A stretch of 64,000 nucleotides of DNA from G963691835 sp963691835 (GCA_963691835.1 OY829383.1:4216001-4280000); one strand, 5' to 3'; counted from the first letter of the stretch, positions 33,593 to 43,071 are shown. The notes: generated from the sequence alone by a model not told the origin. Program-made: numbers and translations.

Positions 33593-34447
33593 TCAATGCC
33601 GTGGCGGAAGGGCGTCAATGAATGCCGCTATGTCATCGACGGCGCCGCGGTCAAACAGGTCAAGATGGTTGCCGTCCTCGAAGCGCTTGAAAACCTTGGG
33701 CTCGGTCGCGGCCTGAAACAGCTCGACACCGTGCTCAAACGGAATGATCCGGTCGGCGTCTCCATGCAGGATCAGCACCGGGCTGTTGATGTCGCCAATC
33801 CGGTCCAAGGAATCGAACCTGTCCTTCATGAGGGTGCGGACAGGGACGTACCAGTACTGGCCCGCAGCCACATCGACGACGCTTGTGTACAGTGCTTCCA
33901 ACACCACGCCTGCAACGGAGAACTCCGTGGCCATCTTTGTCGCGACACCAGAGCCGAGCGACTCCCCGTAAAGCACCACGGATGACGGCCTCACACCGGC
34001 CGTCTCCAAGCCACGGAGAGCGGCGCGGGCATCGGCGTAGAGCCCCTCTTCCGACGGACTGCCCGGGTTGCCGCCGTACCCCCGATACCCAACCAGAAGC
34101 AGTCCATAGCCGCGGTCGATCAGGGGATTTGCCTTGTAGCCACGCCCTCCGATGTTGCCACCGTTGCCGTGGAAGTAGACGATCGTTGGCCGTCCGTCGG
34201 ACGCCGGGCTGTACCAGGACAGCAGCGTAAGCCCATCCTCGGTATCGACCCTGAATTCCTCCATATGTCCGAGATCCGCGGCGAAGCGGTCTGGCGTCGT
34301 CGGATTGCCCGGAAACAGCATGCGCCGCTGCATGGTGTACAGACCCGCGACAAGGACTAGCCAGACCCCGATCGAGACCAACAAAGACTTGACTGCAAAT
34401 CCCACCGCCGAACCCTTCCGCCGTGCCAACCGGATCAAACGCCTCAT
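33593..34447 (-). CDS. Alpha/beta hydrolase, membrane-anchored (ABHD13-like)
   Basis: 284 residues. An N-terminal hydrophobic segment (about 18-38) is a signal anchor that would place the catalytic part in the periplasm or on the inner-membrane face. Catalytic motifs: HGNGGN (93-98, oxyanion), nucleophile GESLGSG (about 160-166), a DADRIIP acid loop near 232, and the GNHLDL histidine near 262. Substrate unknown. Monocistronic, divergent from the next exported-protein gene with a 63-bp shared promoter region. Confidence 0.85.
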   Translation of the reverse strand: MRRLIRLARRKGSAVGFAVKSLLVSIGVWLVLVAGLYTMQRRMLFPGNPTTPDRFAADLGHMEEFRVDTEDGLTLLSWYSPASDGRPTIVYFHGNGGNIGGRGYKANPLIDRGYGLLLVGYRGYGGNPGSPSEEGLYADARAALRGLETAGVRPSSVVLYGESLGSGVATKMATEFSVAGVVLEALYTSVVDVAAGQYWYVPVRTLMKDRFDSLDRIGDINSPVLILHGDADRIIPFEHGVELFQAATEPKVFKRFEDGNHLDLFDRGAVDDIAAFIDALPPRH

Positions 34448-34510
34448 TTAGGTCAAATCTGTGTATCATGAGAGCGTTACGCTGATCCTCTCCTTTGGAA
34501 AACAAAGATC

Positions 34511-35269
34511 GTGTTGCAAGCGTTGATGACTTGGGTGCGGCCTGCAGCCGCCATGATCGCGGTCATGGTTGTGATGCTGCCGTCGGTGCCCGCCGACGCG
34601 GCGCGCGTCCAGTGGTTTGTCGAGGTGCTGACAGATCCGATCAGCAAAAAGCCGATCCTTGAGGTCCGGGTACTGAACCGAATGGGTTTTCGGTTTCACC
34701 TGAGGCGCGGTGACGACAACAGCATATGGGGGCACTTCAGGCTTCCCCGTTCCCTGCGCGACGATCTCGCCCGAGGCCAGTTGCCGGTCTACTGGATCGA
34801 CGAGCACGATAAGAACGATCTCAACAACTTGAAGGAGCTGGAAGTCGGCTCGCGCCCGACGCTGTACCGTCGGGACGGCAAGGGCATTGACTTCATCATG
34901 TGGGGAGCGCCGACGCCCGGGTTCATTCCGCCGGTCCTCCGGCAGATGATGCTCGGGGAGAACCTGTTCATCTCCTACAAGACCTTTGCCGGAAACGCTG
35001 GGACGGCGGAGATCCCGTTGACCCGGGCGAATGACGCCATCGCCCAGTTTCTGGGGGTGGACCGTTTGGACAAGACCGACGATATGGCGGAGCAGGCCTC
35101 CACTTTCGAGGTCATTGCCCGGCGCTACCTAGCGCTCTGTGACGATATCCGTTTCTCCGGCAATGACGCAGCCTTCGCAGAGTGCCGGGACCGGTTCGTG
35201 ACGTGCAGCGAAGCCCCGGATCAGGACGCCAAGTCCTTCAAAGACTGTCTGGGTTACCGTCTGGAATAG
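34511..35269 (+). CDS. Exported protein of unknown function
   Basis: 252 residues from GTG 34511 (a purine-rich GGAAAAC site upstream); ATG 34526 is an alternative. A hydrophobic N-terminus with likely cleavage after VPADAA predicts a periplasmic protein. The mature part is mostly beta/alpha with no motif I recognise; it has an HLRRGDDNSIWGHFRLP stretch and three Cys near the C-terminus (CDDIRF, ECRDRFVTC, CLGYRLE). It diverges from the membrane-anchored hydrolase and converges with the metalloprotease gene. Confidence 0.68.
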   Translation: MLQALMTWVRPAAAMIAVMVVMLPSVPADAARVQWFVEVLTDPISKKPILEVRVLNRMGFRFHLRRGDDNSIWGHFRLPRSLRDDLARGQLPVYWIDEHDKNDLNNLKELEVGSRPTLYRRDGKGIDFIMWGAPTPGFIPPVLRQMMLGENLFISYKTFAGNAGTAEIPLTRANDAIAQFLGVDRLDKTDDMAEQASTFEVIARRYLALCDDIRFSGNDAAFAECRDRFVTCSEAPDQDAKSFKDCLGYRLE

Positions 35270-35301
35270 GCGCGCGCCGCGGGCCAAGTTGCTCCGGCGG
35301 A

Positions 35302-36324
35302 TCAGACCGCGATGTCGATGATCCGAATGGCCGTCTCTTCTCGCCGGCTACTGTCGTTTGCGACCGTTCGGAACGGATTTGGGAAGGGCGCGCCCGCGTT
35401 GCTATCCCCTCTGGAGTCGCCAAACGGGCTAAAGCCGAACGTTCCAAAACCGCTCTCAGCGGAACCACCGTCACCGGAACTGTTGTCAACCGTCGCGGAT
35501 TGCTGGAAGCCACTTGTCGCGTTCCCGTTCTCCGCCCCGGAGCCTTCCGGTGCGTCCACGGTCAGGTCGGCCTCCCCGGCGGAATCCGGATCTTCACCGT
35601 TTGCCAGGGCTTCCCGCTCTTCGGCCTGCTGCCGCGACAACTCAGCCTGTGCCGCCTGGATGCCTGCCTGCGCCTGCGCGGCGACGTTCCTGTCCTGGGC
35701 AGATGGCTCCGCCGGGGCCAATGCCGCTCTCACGACGATCGTCAGTTTCTGAATGGTCGCTTCGGGGTCGCCTTCCACCGGGGCGCTGTCGATCTGCACC
35801 TCACCGCCGATGGCGTAAAGCTGACCGTCGGGGCCTCTCTGGAAGGTGTAGGTGGGTGCACTGGCATACTGACCACCCACGGCCGCATGCGCCTGCTCGT
35901 GCCGGCGAACCTCCGCGTCACGCTGCTGGAGTTCCCTCACGACCGCCTCTTCTTCCTCGGTCAAATCGTTCGGGCCTGTGCTTTCGGACTCGGACGTCTC
36001 CTCACTCTCCTCCAAAGCCTCTTGAGCCGGTGAGCGGTCAGCACTGCCTGATGCTGGAGCAGATGCGGATGCCTGGGCCGCAGTCTGGGTACCCAGGTCG
36101 ATCAAGGCACCATTCAGGCCACCGGATCGTATCCCCCGGCCCTCGTTCTCCGTTTCACTGGTCGAGGTCCGGCCCGGAAGTTCGGGGATGATGGGGCGGT
36201 CTTCGTCACGTTGAAGGAAAGTCGAGCGGCTGGTCGACAGACCACTGCCAACACCACGCGCCGCGAATATCCGCGTTGGCGAATCTTGGAGGTAGTTCAG
36301 GGAGTTGCCGGTAATCCCAATCAT
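35302..36324 (-). CDS. SprA-related / CJM1_0395-type putative metalloprotease
   Basis: 340 residues from ATG 36324 (GAGGAAG upstream). The first 130 residues are low-complexity. From about 130, LTEEEEAVVRELQQRDAEVRRHEQAHAAVGGQYAS has the HEQAH zinc-like motif (HExxH) that defines this family. GPDGQLYAIGGEVQIDSAP and an AAQAQAGIQAAQAELSRQQ coiled-coil follow, as in the SprA-related family. The C-terminal third is Ser/Gly/Asn-rich. It starts MIGITGN, recalling the MSITGIT start of the orphan rod-like protein two genes away, but I cannot show a link. The role is unknown. Confidence 0.75.
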   Translation of the reverse strand: MIGITGNSLNYLQDSPTRIFAARGVGSGLSTSRSTFLQRDEDRPIIPELPGRTSTSETENEGRGIRSGGLNGALIDLGTQTAAQASASAPASGSADRSPAQEALEESEETSESESTGPNDLTEEEEAVVRELQQRDAEVRRHEQAHAAVGGQYASAPTYTFQRGPDGQLYAIGGEVQIDSAPVEGDPEATIQKLTIVVRAALAPAEPSAQDRNVAAQAQAGIQAAQAELSRQQAEEREALANGEDPDSAGEADLTVDAPEGSGAENGNATSGFQQSATVDNSSGDGGSAESGFGTFGFSPFGDSRGDSNAGAPFPNPFRTVANDSSRREETAIRIIDIAV

Positions 36325-36620
36325 ACGGCGCGGATTCTTCCTCGGTGTCGGGTTTCTCCCGGACTCCGCCCCAGTTTGCAGCAAAACCAGAGCACGCTTC
36401 TCGTAATGTACACATTCCGCTTGGCGAATTGAAGGTCTGGAGCCGGAATGGGCCGCGCCCAGAAAGTATCTCACGCGGTGTTGAAGCACCTCAGAGATCC
36501 CAAAGGATCCCGGATTGCGGCCTGGATTACCCCTGGCTTTGCGGATCGCGCCCGCCTAGTCTCGGCGTAACCTTCGGACTGGCTCGCGCCTCTTCCGCCC
36601 TTCTACAAGGCTTCATCGTC
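36325..36620. other. Divergent intergenic region
   Basis: 296 bp between two divergently transcribed genes. It must hold both promoters and ribosome sites. I see no strong -35/-10 pair, no palindrome and no hairpin of note. Confidence 0.4.
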
Positions 36621-37502
36621 ATGCCGCTGCTGAGCATTGCCGCGCCGGCGACCTTCGTCGTGCTCTGGAGTTCCGCGTTCATCTTCGCGAAGCTCGGCAT
36701 GCCGTACACCGAGCCGCTTACATTCATGGCGTCGCGCTTCGTTCTGGTGTCGTTGGCGTTTCTCGGGCTGGCCCTAATTTTCCGGGCACCATGGCCACGC
36801 AGCCCAGCCGAGATCCTTCACATCTCCGTCGTTGGTCTGTTGGTACACGCCATCTACCTGTCGGGCGTCTTCGTCGCCATTTCTTGGGGGTTCCCAGCAG
36901 CGATGGCTGCGCTGGTGCTCGGCCTCCAGCCGGTCCTGATCGCGATCCTGAGCGGCCCCTTTCTTGGCCAGTCCCCAAGATTGCTGCAATGGGTCGGCTG
37001 CGCCGTCGGGTTCGTGGGGGTGGTCGCGACGCTGGCGGACAGGGTCGACCTCACTGGCGCCGATCTTTCGGGGGCGCTGATCTGCGTTGTCTCGCTCCTC
37101 TGCATCTGTGCCGGAACGCTCTACCAAAAGCGGTTTTGCGCCAACATGCCGCTCCTGGCCGGAAGCACGATCCAGGCGATTGTCGCCACGTTTGCAACTG
37201 GGGCCTGCGCGATTGCGTTCGAAAGCCTCATCATCCGACCGGAGCCCCCCTTTCTCTTCGCCATGGCATGGCTGGTGATCGTCGTCTCCATCGGTGCCTT
37301 CAGCTTGCTGATGATCATGATACGCCGCGGCGAGGCGACGAAAGTGGCCAGCCTCTTTTACCTGGTGCCGCCAACTGCCGCGGTCATGGCATGGGCGGTG
37401 TTTGACGAGCCGCTGACACCCTCCGTCCTCGCCGGTATCGGTGTCGCCTCAGCAGGCGTGGCCATGGTCGTGCTCGGTGGAGAACGGACCCGTTCCACCT
37501 AG
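36621..37502 (+). CDS. DMT-superfamily transporter (EamA)
   Basis: 293 residues from ATG 36621, the first Met directly before the conserved LWSSAFIFAKLG helix 1. The ten-helix drug/metabolite transporter pattern consists of two EamA repeats: SSAFIFAKLGMPYTEPLTF in the first and AIVATFATGACAIAFES in the second, with ASLFYLVPPTAAVMAWAVFDEPLT near the end. Likely an inner-membrane exporter of an amino acid or other small metabolite; the substrate is not predictable. The next gene, a Bcr/CflA-type transporter, starts 128 bp downstream. Confidence 0.87.
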   Translation: MPLLSIAAPATFVVLWSSAFIFAKLGMPYTEPLTFMASRFVLVSLAFLGLALIFRAPWPRSPAEILHISVVGLLVHAIYLSGVFVAISWGFPAAMAALVLGLQPVLIAILSGPFLGQSPRLLQWVGCAVGFVGVVATLADRVDLTGADLSGALICVVSLLCICAGTLYQKRFCANMPLLAGSTIQAIVATFATGACAIAFESLIIRPEPPFLFAMAWLVIVVSIGAFSLLMIMIRRGEATKVASLFYLVPPTAAVMAWAVFDEPLTPSVLAGIGVASAGVAMVVLGGERTRST

Positions 37503-37629
37503 AAAGTCGCTGTCCGGGTTGGCAACCGGGCCGAATGAGCCTAAATCGCTCCTTTCCAATAAACAGATCCGTCCCGTCGGACCCCGTCTCGCGATGCGAG
37601 ATGGTTGCCGATCAACGGTATGAGGTTCG

Positions 37630-38844
37630 ATGTTCCCAGCGAAACCACCCCTCTGGATTCTGGTTGCCGTCACGGCCACGGGGCCGTTGGCGTTGAACCT
37701 GTTCATTCCCTCGATGCCGGGGTTGGTCAGCGAGTTCGGGGCCGACTACGCAACCGTTCAGCTGACACTGACCCTGTATCTGGCGGGGGTTGCCGTGGGG
37801 CAATTGGTCTATGGGCCCCTATCGGATCGCTTCGGGCGCCGGCCGGTTCTTCTGTTGGGATTGGTGGCCTTTGTCGGTGCTGGTGTTCTGGCGGCCGTCG
37901 CCCTCTCCGTCGAGTGGCTGATCCTGGGCCGCGTCCTTCAAGGCGTAGGTGGATGTGCCGGAATGGTGTTGAGCCGGGCGATCATCAGAGACGTCTATGA
38001 CCGGGATTCGGCCGCAAGCGCGCTTGCATACGTAACCATGGCAATGGCGGTCGCCCCGGCGATGGGCCCGGCCATAGGGGGATTGATCGACGGCTTCTAC
38101 GGCTGGCGTTTCGGTTTCGTCGTCGTGGTGGCATTCGGGGCGCTCGCGTTGCTGGGGACGTGGTGGCGTCTTCCGGAAACCAACAAAACCCCGATTGAGC
38201 GGATCGACGTCTCTGGCATGCTCAAGACCTATGGGCGGCTTCTCCGGTCCGTCCCGTTCCTGGGCTATTCCATGAATACGGCTTTGTCGATCTGCGCGTT
38301 CTTCTCGCTGCTCGCTGGCGCGCCGTACGTGATGATCGAGATCCTTGGGCATGAGCCGCATGTCTACGGCTTCTATTTCGTGATGGTGTCCTGCGGATAC
38401 ATCTGCGGCAACTTTGTCGCTGGACTGATCTCCAAGCGCTTGGGGGTCGACCGCATGATCCCGCTTGGCGTCGCCGTCTCCACAATAGGCGCCAGTGCCA
38501 TCCTTGGTTTCTCCCTGGCGGGAATCGTGTCTGCCGAAGTGATCTTCTTTCCGTTCATGGTCGTCGCGATCGGCAACGGGATCAGCCAAGCCAACGGGAT
38601 CGCGGGCGCCATCAGCGTCGATCCCAAGGTTGCGGGTGCTGCCTCCGGCCTCCTCGGTTTTATGCAGATGACCATCGGCGGGCTGGGGACCATCCTCGTT
38701 GGGTATTTCCAGGATCAAACCGGGCATTCAGCCATGGCTTGGATGATCTTCATCGCCACCGTCCTGTCATTCGGCGCCTACTGGATCGCCGTGACAAGCT
38801 CACGCCCCACCGGTCCAAGTCTTCATCCGGCGGGTGCCGACTAG
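37630..38844 (+). CDS. Bcr/CflA-family multidrug efflux MFS transporter
   Basis: 404 residues, 12 predicted helices. It starts FPAKPPLWILVAVTATGPLALNLFIPSMPGL, the usual Bcr/CflA opening (the LNLFIPSMP motif), and has the MFS A motif GPLSDRFGRRPVLL near 62-75 and the GRVLQGVGGCAGMVLSRAIIRD helix. Members export chloramphenicol, bicyclomycin, sulfathiazole or peptides; the substrate is unknown here. Three bp separate it from the PNPOx gene, so the two are probably cotranscribed. Confidence 0.9.
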   Translation: MFPAKPPLWILVAVTATGPLALNLFIPSMPGLVSEFGADYATVQLTLTLYLAGVAVGQLVYGPLSDRFGRRPVLLLGLVAFVGAGVLAAVALSVEWLILGRVLQGVGGCAGMVLSRAIIRDVYDRDSAASALAYVTMAMAVAPAMGPAIGGLIDGFYGWRFGFVVVVAFGALALLGTWWRLPETNKTPIERIDVSGMLKTYGRLLRSVPFLGYSMNTALSICAFFSLLAGAPYVMIEILGHEPHVYGFYFVMVSCGYICGNFVAGLISKRLGVDRMIPLGVAVSTIGASAILGFSLAGIVSAEVIFFPFMVVAIGNGISQANGIAGAISVDPKVAGAASGLLGFMQMTIGGLGTILVGYFQDQTGHSAMAWMIFIATVLSFGAYWIAVTSSRPTGPSLHPAGAD

Positions 38845-38847
38845 ACG

Positions 38848-39456
38848 ATGAAGCCCGATACGAACGACGCAGTCGCGCTTTTCAACTGGGTTGTCGACGG
38901 TCTTGAGGCAGCGACGGAGACCGGAGATGGCGCGTTCCGTCACTTCGCCCTGGCGACCAACGGTCTGGACGGCGCCCCAGCGGTCCGGACGGTTGTTCTG
39001 CGATCCGTTGAGGAAGACTTGAGCGCGCTTACCGTTTTCACCGACGGCCGCACAGAGAAGATCCGGGAAATCAACGCGGACAGCCATGCTTCCGCGATGT
39101 TCTACGATCCCGACGCACAGGTTCAGGTCCGTGTCACCGGCCGCGCCACGATCGTCTCGGAAGGTCCCGAGGTGGACGCCGCCTGGGACGCAACGCCCCT
39201 CCCCTCCCGGAAGTCCTACATGACCATCGCCGCCCCTGCGACAGCGCTGGCGTCGCCTTCGTCAGGGTTGCCCGATGGACTGGACGGCCGCGTCCCAACT
39301 GAAGCCGAGAGTGTCGCCGGGCGGGCACATTTCACGTTGATCCGCCTCGCCCCAACCCGGGTTGAGATCGTGGTGCTGGACCGGGACGGCAACCGAGGTC
39401 TTTCCGCGACACGCAATGACACGGGCGTCTGGCAGTTTCTTTGGCGGGTGCCCTGA
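38848..39456 (+). CDS. Pyridoxamine 5'-phosphate oxidase-family flavoprotein
   Basis: 202 residues. FMN-binding split barrel: FRHFALATNGLDGAPAVRTVVLRSV, FTDGRTEKIREIN, VQVRVTGRATIVSE, LPSRKSYMTIAAPATALASPSSGLP. It lacks several PdxH-specific residues, and the VRTVVLR strand resembles the Alr4036-type group. PdxH-like oxidation of pyridoxamine phosphate is possible but unproved. It is 3 bp after the MFS gene. Confidence 0.8.
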   Translation: MKPDTNDAVALFNWVVDGLEAATETGDGAFRHFALATNGLDGAPAVRTVVLRSVEEDLSALTVFTDGRTEKIREINADSHASAMFYDPDAQVQVRVTGRATIVSEGPEVDAAWDATPLPSRKSYMTIAAPATALASPSSGLPDGLDGRVPTEAESVAGRAHFTLIRLAPTRVEIVVLDRDGNRGLSATRNDTGVWQFLWRVP

Positions 39457-39466
39457 TCCGAGGCTG

Positions 39467-39802
39467 CTACGACAGCGCCTCAAGCTTCAACGGCTGGGAG
39501 TCGCCGAGCCAGACCACATGGTCGGTATGGTCAGCCATGTCGTCTCCGGTCTGGGCGTGAACAAACACAATCAGCCCGTCCCTGTTTAAAACCAGCCATG
39601 GCAAGAGGTCCTGCAACTGCTCGGGCTTGAACGCGACCTGATAACTCCACATGGGATGCGGCCCCACCGGCTTCTCATGGAAGCGGCCCATGTCGATGTC
39701 GAATGACGCCTCAATCCGTTCCCGAAGGGCGCGCGCCTTCTCCGTCGTCTCTGCATCGAAGTAGACATGCGCGTGGTAACTCTCGATCACGGGTCCGGCC
39801 AT
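39467..39802 (-). CDS. DOPA 4,5-dioxygenase family protein
   Basis: 111 residues from ATG 39802, with AAGAGGAGC upstream. Signature of the small family: ESYHAHVYFDAETTEKARALRERIEASF, HEKPVGPHPMWSYQVAF and VLNRDGLIVFVHAQTGDDMADHTDHVVWLG. The fungal and bacterial members cleave DOPA-like catechols at the 4,5 position; bacterial substrates are poorly defined. The conserved His residues (H9 and H11, H48, the C-terminal H in DHTDHV) may bind metal. Convergent with the PNPOx gene. Confidence 0.83.
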   Translation of the reverse strand: MAGPVIESYHAHVYFDAETTEKARALRERIEASFDIDMGRFHEKPVGPHPMWSYQVAFKPEQLQDLLPWLVLNRDGLIVFVHAQTGDDMADHTDHVVWLGDSQPLKLEALS

Positions 39803-39972
39803 GAGGTTGCTCCTCTTTTGAGGCGGTTTCGAAGGAATGTCCCTAAGCTGGGGCTCCGTCCAGAGCGGGTCAATCGCTTCCGGACATGTCCGGGCTGCGG
39901 TAAGTGACGTCCCCGCCCTCAGGTGGGTCCAATAGGACCCCAAGCGAGGCGGACGGCGAGCCAAGAGGAGCC

Positions 39973-40761
39973 ATGGTCTATCTTCCCGCCATCCTGATGG
40001 ACATTGGCACACTCCTCGCGCTTCTGAGCATTGCCGGAGCAGTCGCGGTTGTGTGCGGGTTCCGGCGGACGGCACTGGGCCTGCTCGGGATCGTTTCGAT
40101 GAGCTTCCTCGCCCTGTTCCTGTTACCGGTTGGCGCGTGGATGAATGCGCCCCTGGAAAAGGCTTTCGCGCATCAGCCTCCCCTGGGAGACGACGCCCTC
40201 GTCGACGGGGTTGTCGTATTGGGCGGCGCCACCCGACCAGCCATGTCCAAACACACGGAAATCCTGGGTCTTGCGGAAAGCGCGGAGCGCCATGTGGCCT
40301 TTGTCGGCCTTGCCCGCCGCTTCCCGGACGCCCGCCTGGTCGTATCCGGATACCGGGAAGCCCCGGCACCTCGGTGGATCATGGCGTCGGCCGGTTTGAA
40401 CCCTGACCGGATCGAAGTAGAGGATCGGTCCCGAACCACGGCAGAAAACATCACAGAGATTCTGAGGACCATCCGTCCCGCCTGTGGCGAGCGATGGATT
40501 CTGATCACCAGTGCGGCGCACATGCCCCGCGCGATCGCGTTGACCCAATCGAACGGTTGGCCCGTCATTCCATGGCCCGTGGACTATCAATCCATCGGCG
40601 CCAAACCGGCATTTGTTCCGCGAAAGATCTCCGACTCGCTGTCGGCGGCGGCATCGGCCGGACACGAATGGATCGGATTGCTGGCCTACCGCATGCTGGG
40701 AAAGACGGATCGGCTCTGGCCGGCCCCTCTGGGATCCGAGCCTTGTCGCCTACCCCGCTAG
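39973..40761 (+). CDS. YdcF/DUF218 family protein
   Basis: 262 residues from ATG 39973 (GAGGAG upstream; the GTG at 39904 gives a Ser/Pro-rich start and is less likely). Two N-terminal hydrophobic helices anchor it in the inner membrane. The DUF218 core follows: VDGVVVLGGATRP (about 76-88), DARLVVSGY, RTTAENI (about 155) and WILITSAAHMPRAIAL. The DUF218 fold is found in ElyC/SanA-type proteins linked to envelope polysaccharide synthesis and vancomycin tolerance. A role here is not shown. Confidence 0.83.
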   Translation: MVYLPAILMDIGTLLALLSIAGAVAVVCGFRRTALGLLGIVSMSFLALFLLPVGAWMNAPLEKAFAHQPPLGDDALVDGVVVLGGATRPAMSKHTEILGLAESAERHVAFVGLARRFPDARLVVSGYREAPAPRWIMASAGLNPDRIEVEDRSRTTAENITEILRTIRPACGERWILITSAAHMPRAIALTQSNGWPVIPWPVDYQSIGAKPAFVPRKISDSLSAAASAGHEWIGLLAYRMLGKTDRLWPAPLGSEPCRLPR

Positions 40762-40875
40762 ATCTCACTTTATGCTCAGAGGCCACGCTGGCGTGTCTTG
40801 GGCCAACGGTTGCAACGGCACGCCGACTGACGCAGCCTATGGACGGCAGTTCATGGTTTGACCGGGAGCGATCCG

Positions 40876-41430
40876 ATGGCAGCAGTCCCCCCGATTTGCA
40901 ATTTCGGCTGGAAGGCCGTCGATTTCAGCCTGGAAGGCGTTGACGGCAAGACCTACACCCTCGCCGACGTCAGGGGACCGAACGGCACGCTTGTGATGTT
41001 CATCTGCAATCACTGTCCCTTCGTGAAATCCGTCGCCGGACGAATTGCGGAGGAAGCGGCGGCGCTGTCTTCCCTCGGCATCGGTACGGTCGCGATCATG
41101 TCGAACGACACAGACGCCTACCCGGCTGATTCCTTCGACAACATGAAGATCTTCGCCCAGCAAAACGGCTTCGGTTTTCCGTACGTGATTGATCGAACCC
41201 AGGAAATCGCAAGGGCTTACGACGCGATCTGCAAGCCGGATTTCTTCGGCTTCAACGGGAATGACGCGCTTCAGTACCGGGGGCGGCTTGATGAATCCAG
41301 GACCACCCTAGTCCCCAACGCCCGGCGTGACCTCTATGAGGCCATGAAGCAGGTTGCCGAGACCGGAAAGGGGCCGGATCCCCAGATCGCCAGCATGGGC
41401 TGCTCGATCAAATGGCGGGCGGCGGCCTGA
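40876..41430 (+). CDS. Thioredoxin-fold redoxin
   Basis: 184 residues from ATG 40876, with GGGAGCGATCC upstream. AhpC/TSA-type thioredoxin fold: FSLEGVDGKTYTLADV, then the active-site MFICNHCPFVKSV with a CxxC (CNHC), GTVAIMSNDTDAYPADSFD, and VIDRTQEIARAYDA. The C-terminal GCSIKW is typical of this bacterial redoxin group. It lacks a signal peptide, so it is probably cytosolic. Its partner is unknown. Confidence 0.85.
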   Translation: MAAVPPICNFGWKAVDFSLEGVDGKTYTLADVRGPNGTLVMFICNHCPFVKSVAGRIAEEAAALSSLGIGTVAIMSNDTDAYPADSFDNMKIFAQQNGFGFPYVIDRTQEIARAYDAICKPDFFGFNGNDALQYRGRLDESRTTLVPNARRDLYEAMKQVAETGKGPDPQIASMGCSIKWRAAA

Positions 41431-41450
41431 AGCCTCGGCCAAACGACTGA

Positions 41451-42452
41451 TTAAACGGGGCGTCCCTCGATCGGATACTGGGGATCGTTATAGCCTGGCG
41501 TTGACGGGTGACCCGTCGTGACCAACCGGTCCACGAGGGCTTCGTCATCCGGCGCCCACGGATATTCCAGCGCCTGCCGGTACGCTTGCCATTGCTCCAT
41601 TGTCCGGGGGCCGGCAATGGTTCCAGTGATGATCGGATTGGCCAGCACCCAATTGACGGCGAAGCCGATCGGTGTCCCGCCCTTGGCCTCGGCGTGGGTT
41701 TTGATCTGCTGGGCGATTTCCAAGCTCTCATGACGCCATTCGGTCTGCATCATACGCTTGTCCTGCCGCCCAGCGCGTGACCCCTCATCCGGGGTGACAT
41801 TCGGTTGGTACTTGCCCGTCAGAATGCCCCGGGCGAGCGGGCTGTAAGGGACGACGCCGAGACCGAAATGGCGGCAGGCGGGCAGATGCTCCGTCTCCGG
41901 CATCCGGTTCATGGCATTGTAGTAGGGCTGACTGACAATTGGCCGGTCCAAGCCCAGGGTATCCGCAATCCGGCAGATCTCCGCAACACGCCAAGATCTA
42001 TAATTTGAAAGCCCGTAGTAGAGAATCTTGCCACTACGCTTTAAGTCTGCCAGAGCGCCGACCGTCTCTTCCAGGGCCGTACTGTGATCCTCTTTATGAA
42101 GATAGAGGATGTCCACAAAGTCGGTCCCCAACCGCCTTAAAGAATCCTCGCATGCCTTGATGACCCATTTGCGGGACAGACCACCCCGGTTCGGATCCGC
42201 GCCCATAGGGTTCGCACATTTGGTGGCAAGGACCCAACGGTCACGGTCTTCCTTGATGGCCCGGCCAACGACTCCTTCCGACGCGCCACCATTGTATGCG
42301 TCTGCCGTGTCTATGAAATTGATACCCGCCTCGCGCGCATCCGAGATGATCGAAGCGCTTGTCCGCTCATCCGTCGGCCCGCCGAACATCATGGTCCCGA
42401 GACACAGGCGGGAAACCTTCAGTCCCGACCGGCCGAGCTTCCTCATTTCCAT
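41451..42452 (-). CDS. Aldo/keto reductase
   Basis: 333 residues from ATG 42452 (GGGGAGGGCGAG upstream). (Beta/alpha)8 aldo-keto reductase: EMRKLGRSGLKVSRLCLGTMMFGG, FIDTADAYNGGASE (catalytic Asp/Tyr region), VLATKCANPMG (Lys) and ILYLHKEDH (His). The C-terminal NPIITGTIAGPRTMEQW binds NADPH. This is the YghZ/MDR-like branch. It is the third gene of the minus-strand run after phnN (49 bp), but no functional link is evident. Confidence 0.9.
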   Translation of the reverse strand: MEMRKLGRSGLKVSRLCLGTMMFGGPTDERTSASIISDAREAGINFIDTADAYNGGASEGVVGRAIKEDRDRWVLATKCANPMGADPNRGGLSRKWVIKACEDSLRRLGTDFVDILYLHKEDHSTALEETVGALADLKRSGKILYYGLSNYRSWRVAEICRIADTLGLDRPIVSQPYYNAMNRMPETEHLPACRHFGLGVVPYSPLARGILTGKYQPNVTPDEGSRAGRQDKRMMQTEWRHESLEIAQQIKTHAEAKGGTPIGFAVNWVLANPIITGTIAGPRTMEQWQAYRQALEYPWAPDDEALVDRLVTTGHPSTPGYNDPQYPIEGRPV

Positions 42453-42501
42453 CTCGCCCTCCCCAATTTTCCGGCAATCGTGGCGCGTCCTGCCGCTGTT
42501 G

Positions 42502-43071
42502 TCAGCCGCGGCTTTGAAAAAGACCGGCCGCCTTTGCGATCGCCTGTTCAATCGGACCGGTGTTGAGGAACGGCACAACGTCCCTGCCCTCAACAGTGAA
42601 GGCTTCGGCCCGGGCCACCCGCCGTTCGATATCCTCCCGGGTTTCCCGACCGCGTGCGGCAAGTCGCTCTCGCAACACATCCGACGGCACGCTGATTGAG
42701 AGAACCCGCATCGGGGCCAGCGTCTCCCTCGCCGTGTAGATCACGCCGCGGGAAACATTGAGGATCACATTCCGGCCGGAACCCAAGACATCGTCTACCG
42801 ACCGGGGTACGCCGTAGAACAATCCATGCGCCGCCCACCACAAGGCGTAGGCTCCAGCGGCGCGGCGCTCCTCGAAAGTCGCCACATCAACCTCGCTGCT
42901 GTCCTCACCGCCGGCACCGGCCGTTCGCGTGATCTCACGCCGTTGCACCACCGGCGCGTTGTCTACGCCCCGCTTGGCGAACAGGTCCTCGGCGCCATAG
43001 ATCAGTGTGTCCTTGCCGGACCCGGACGGTCCGACGACGAGCCATAGTGTACCGCGCGCGTCACCTCGCAT
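42502..43071 (-). CDS. phnN: Ribose 1,5-bisphosphate phosphokinase
   Basis: 189 residues. P-loop kinase of the PhnN/guanylate kinase-like family: GPSGSGKDTLI (14-24), QRREITR, YALWWAAHGLFYGVP, then SRGVIYTARETLAPMRVLSISV. PhnN makes PRPP from ribose 1,5-bisphosphate, the last step of the C-P lyase phosphonate pathway. Here it follows the hexapeptide acetyltransferase by 6 bp, the same order as in C-P lyase operons. No phnG-M genes are in the window. Confidence 0.92.
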   Translation of the reverse strand: MRGDARGTLWLVVGPSGSGKDTLIYGAEDLFAKRGVDNAPVVQRREITRTAGAGGEDSSEVDVATFEERRAAGAYALWWAAHGLFYGVPRSVDDVLGSGRNVILNVSRGVIYTARETLAPMRVLSISVPSDVLRERLAARGRETREDIERRVARAEAFTVEGRDVVPFLNTGPIEQAIAKAAGLFQSRG

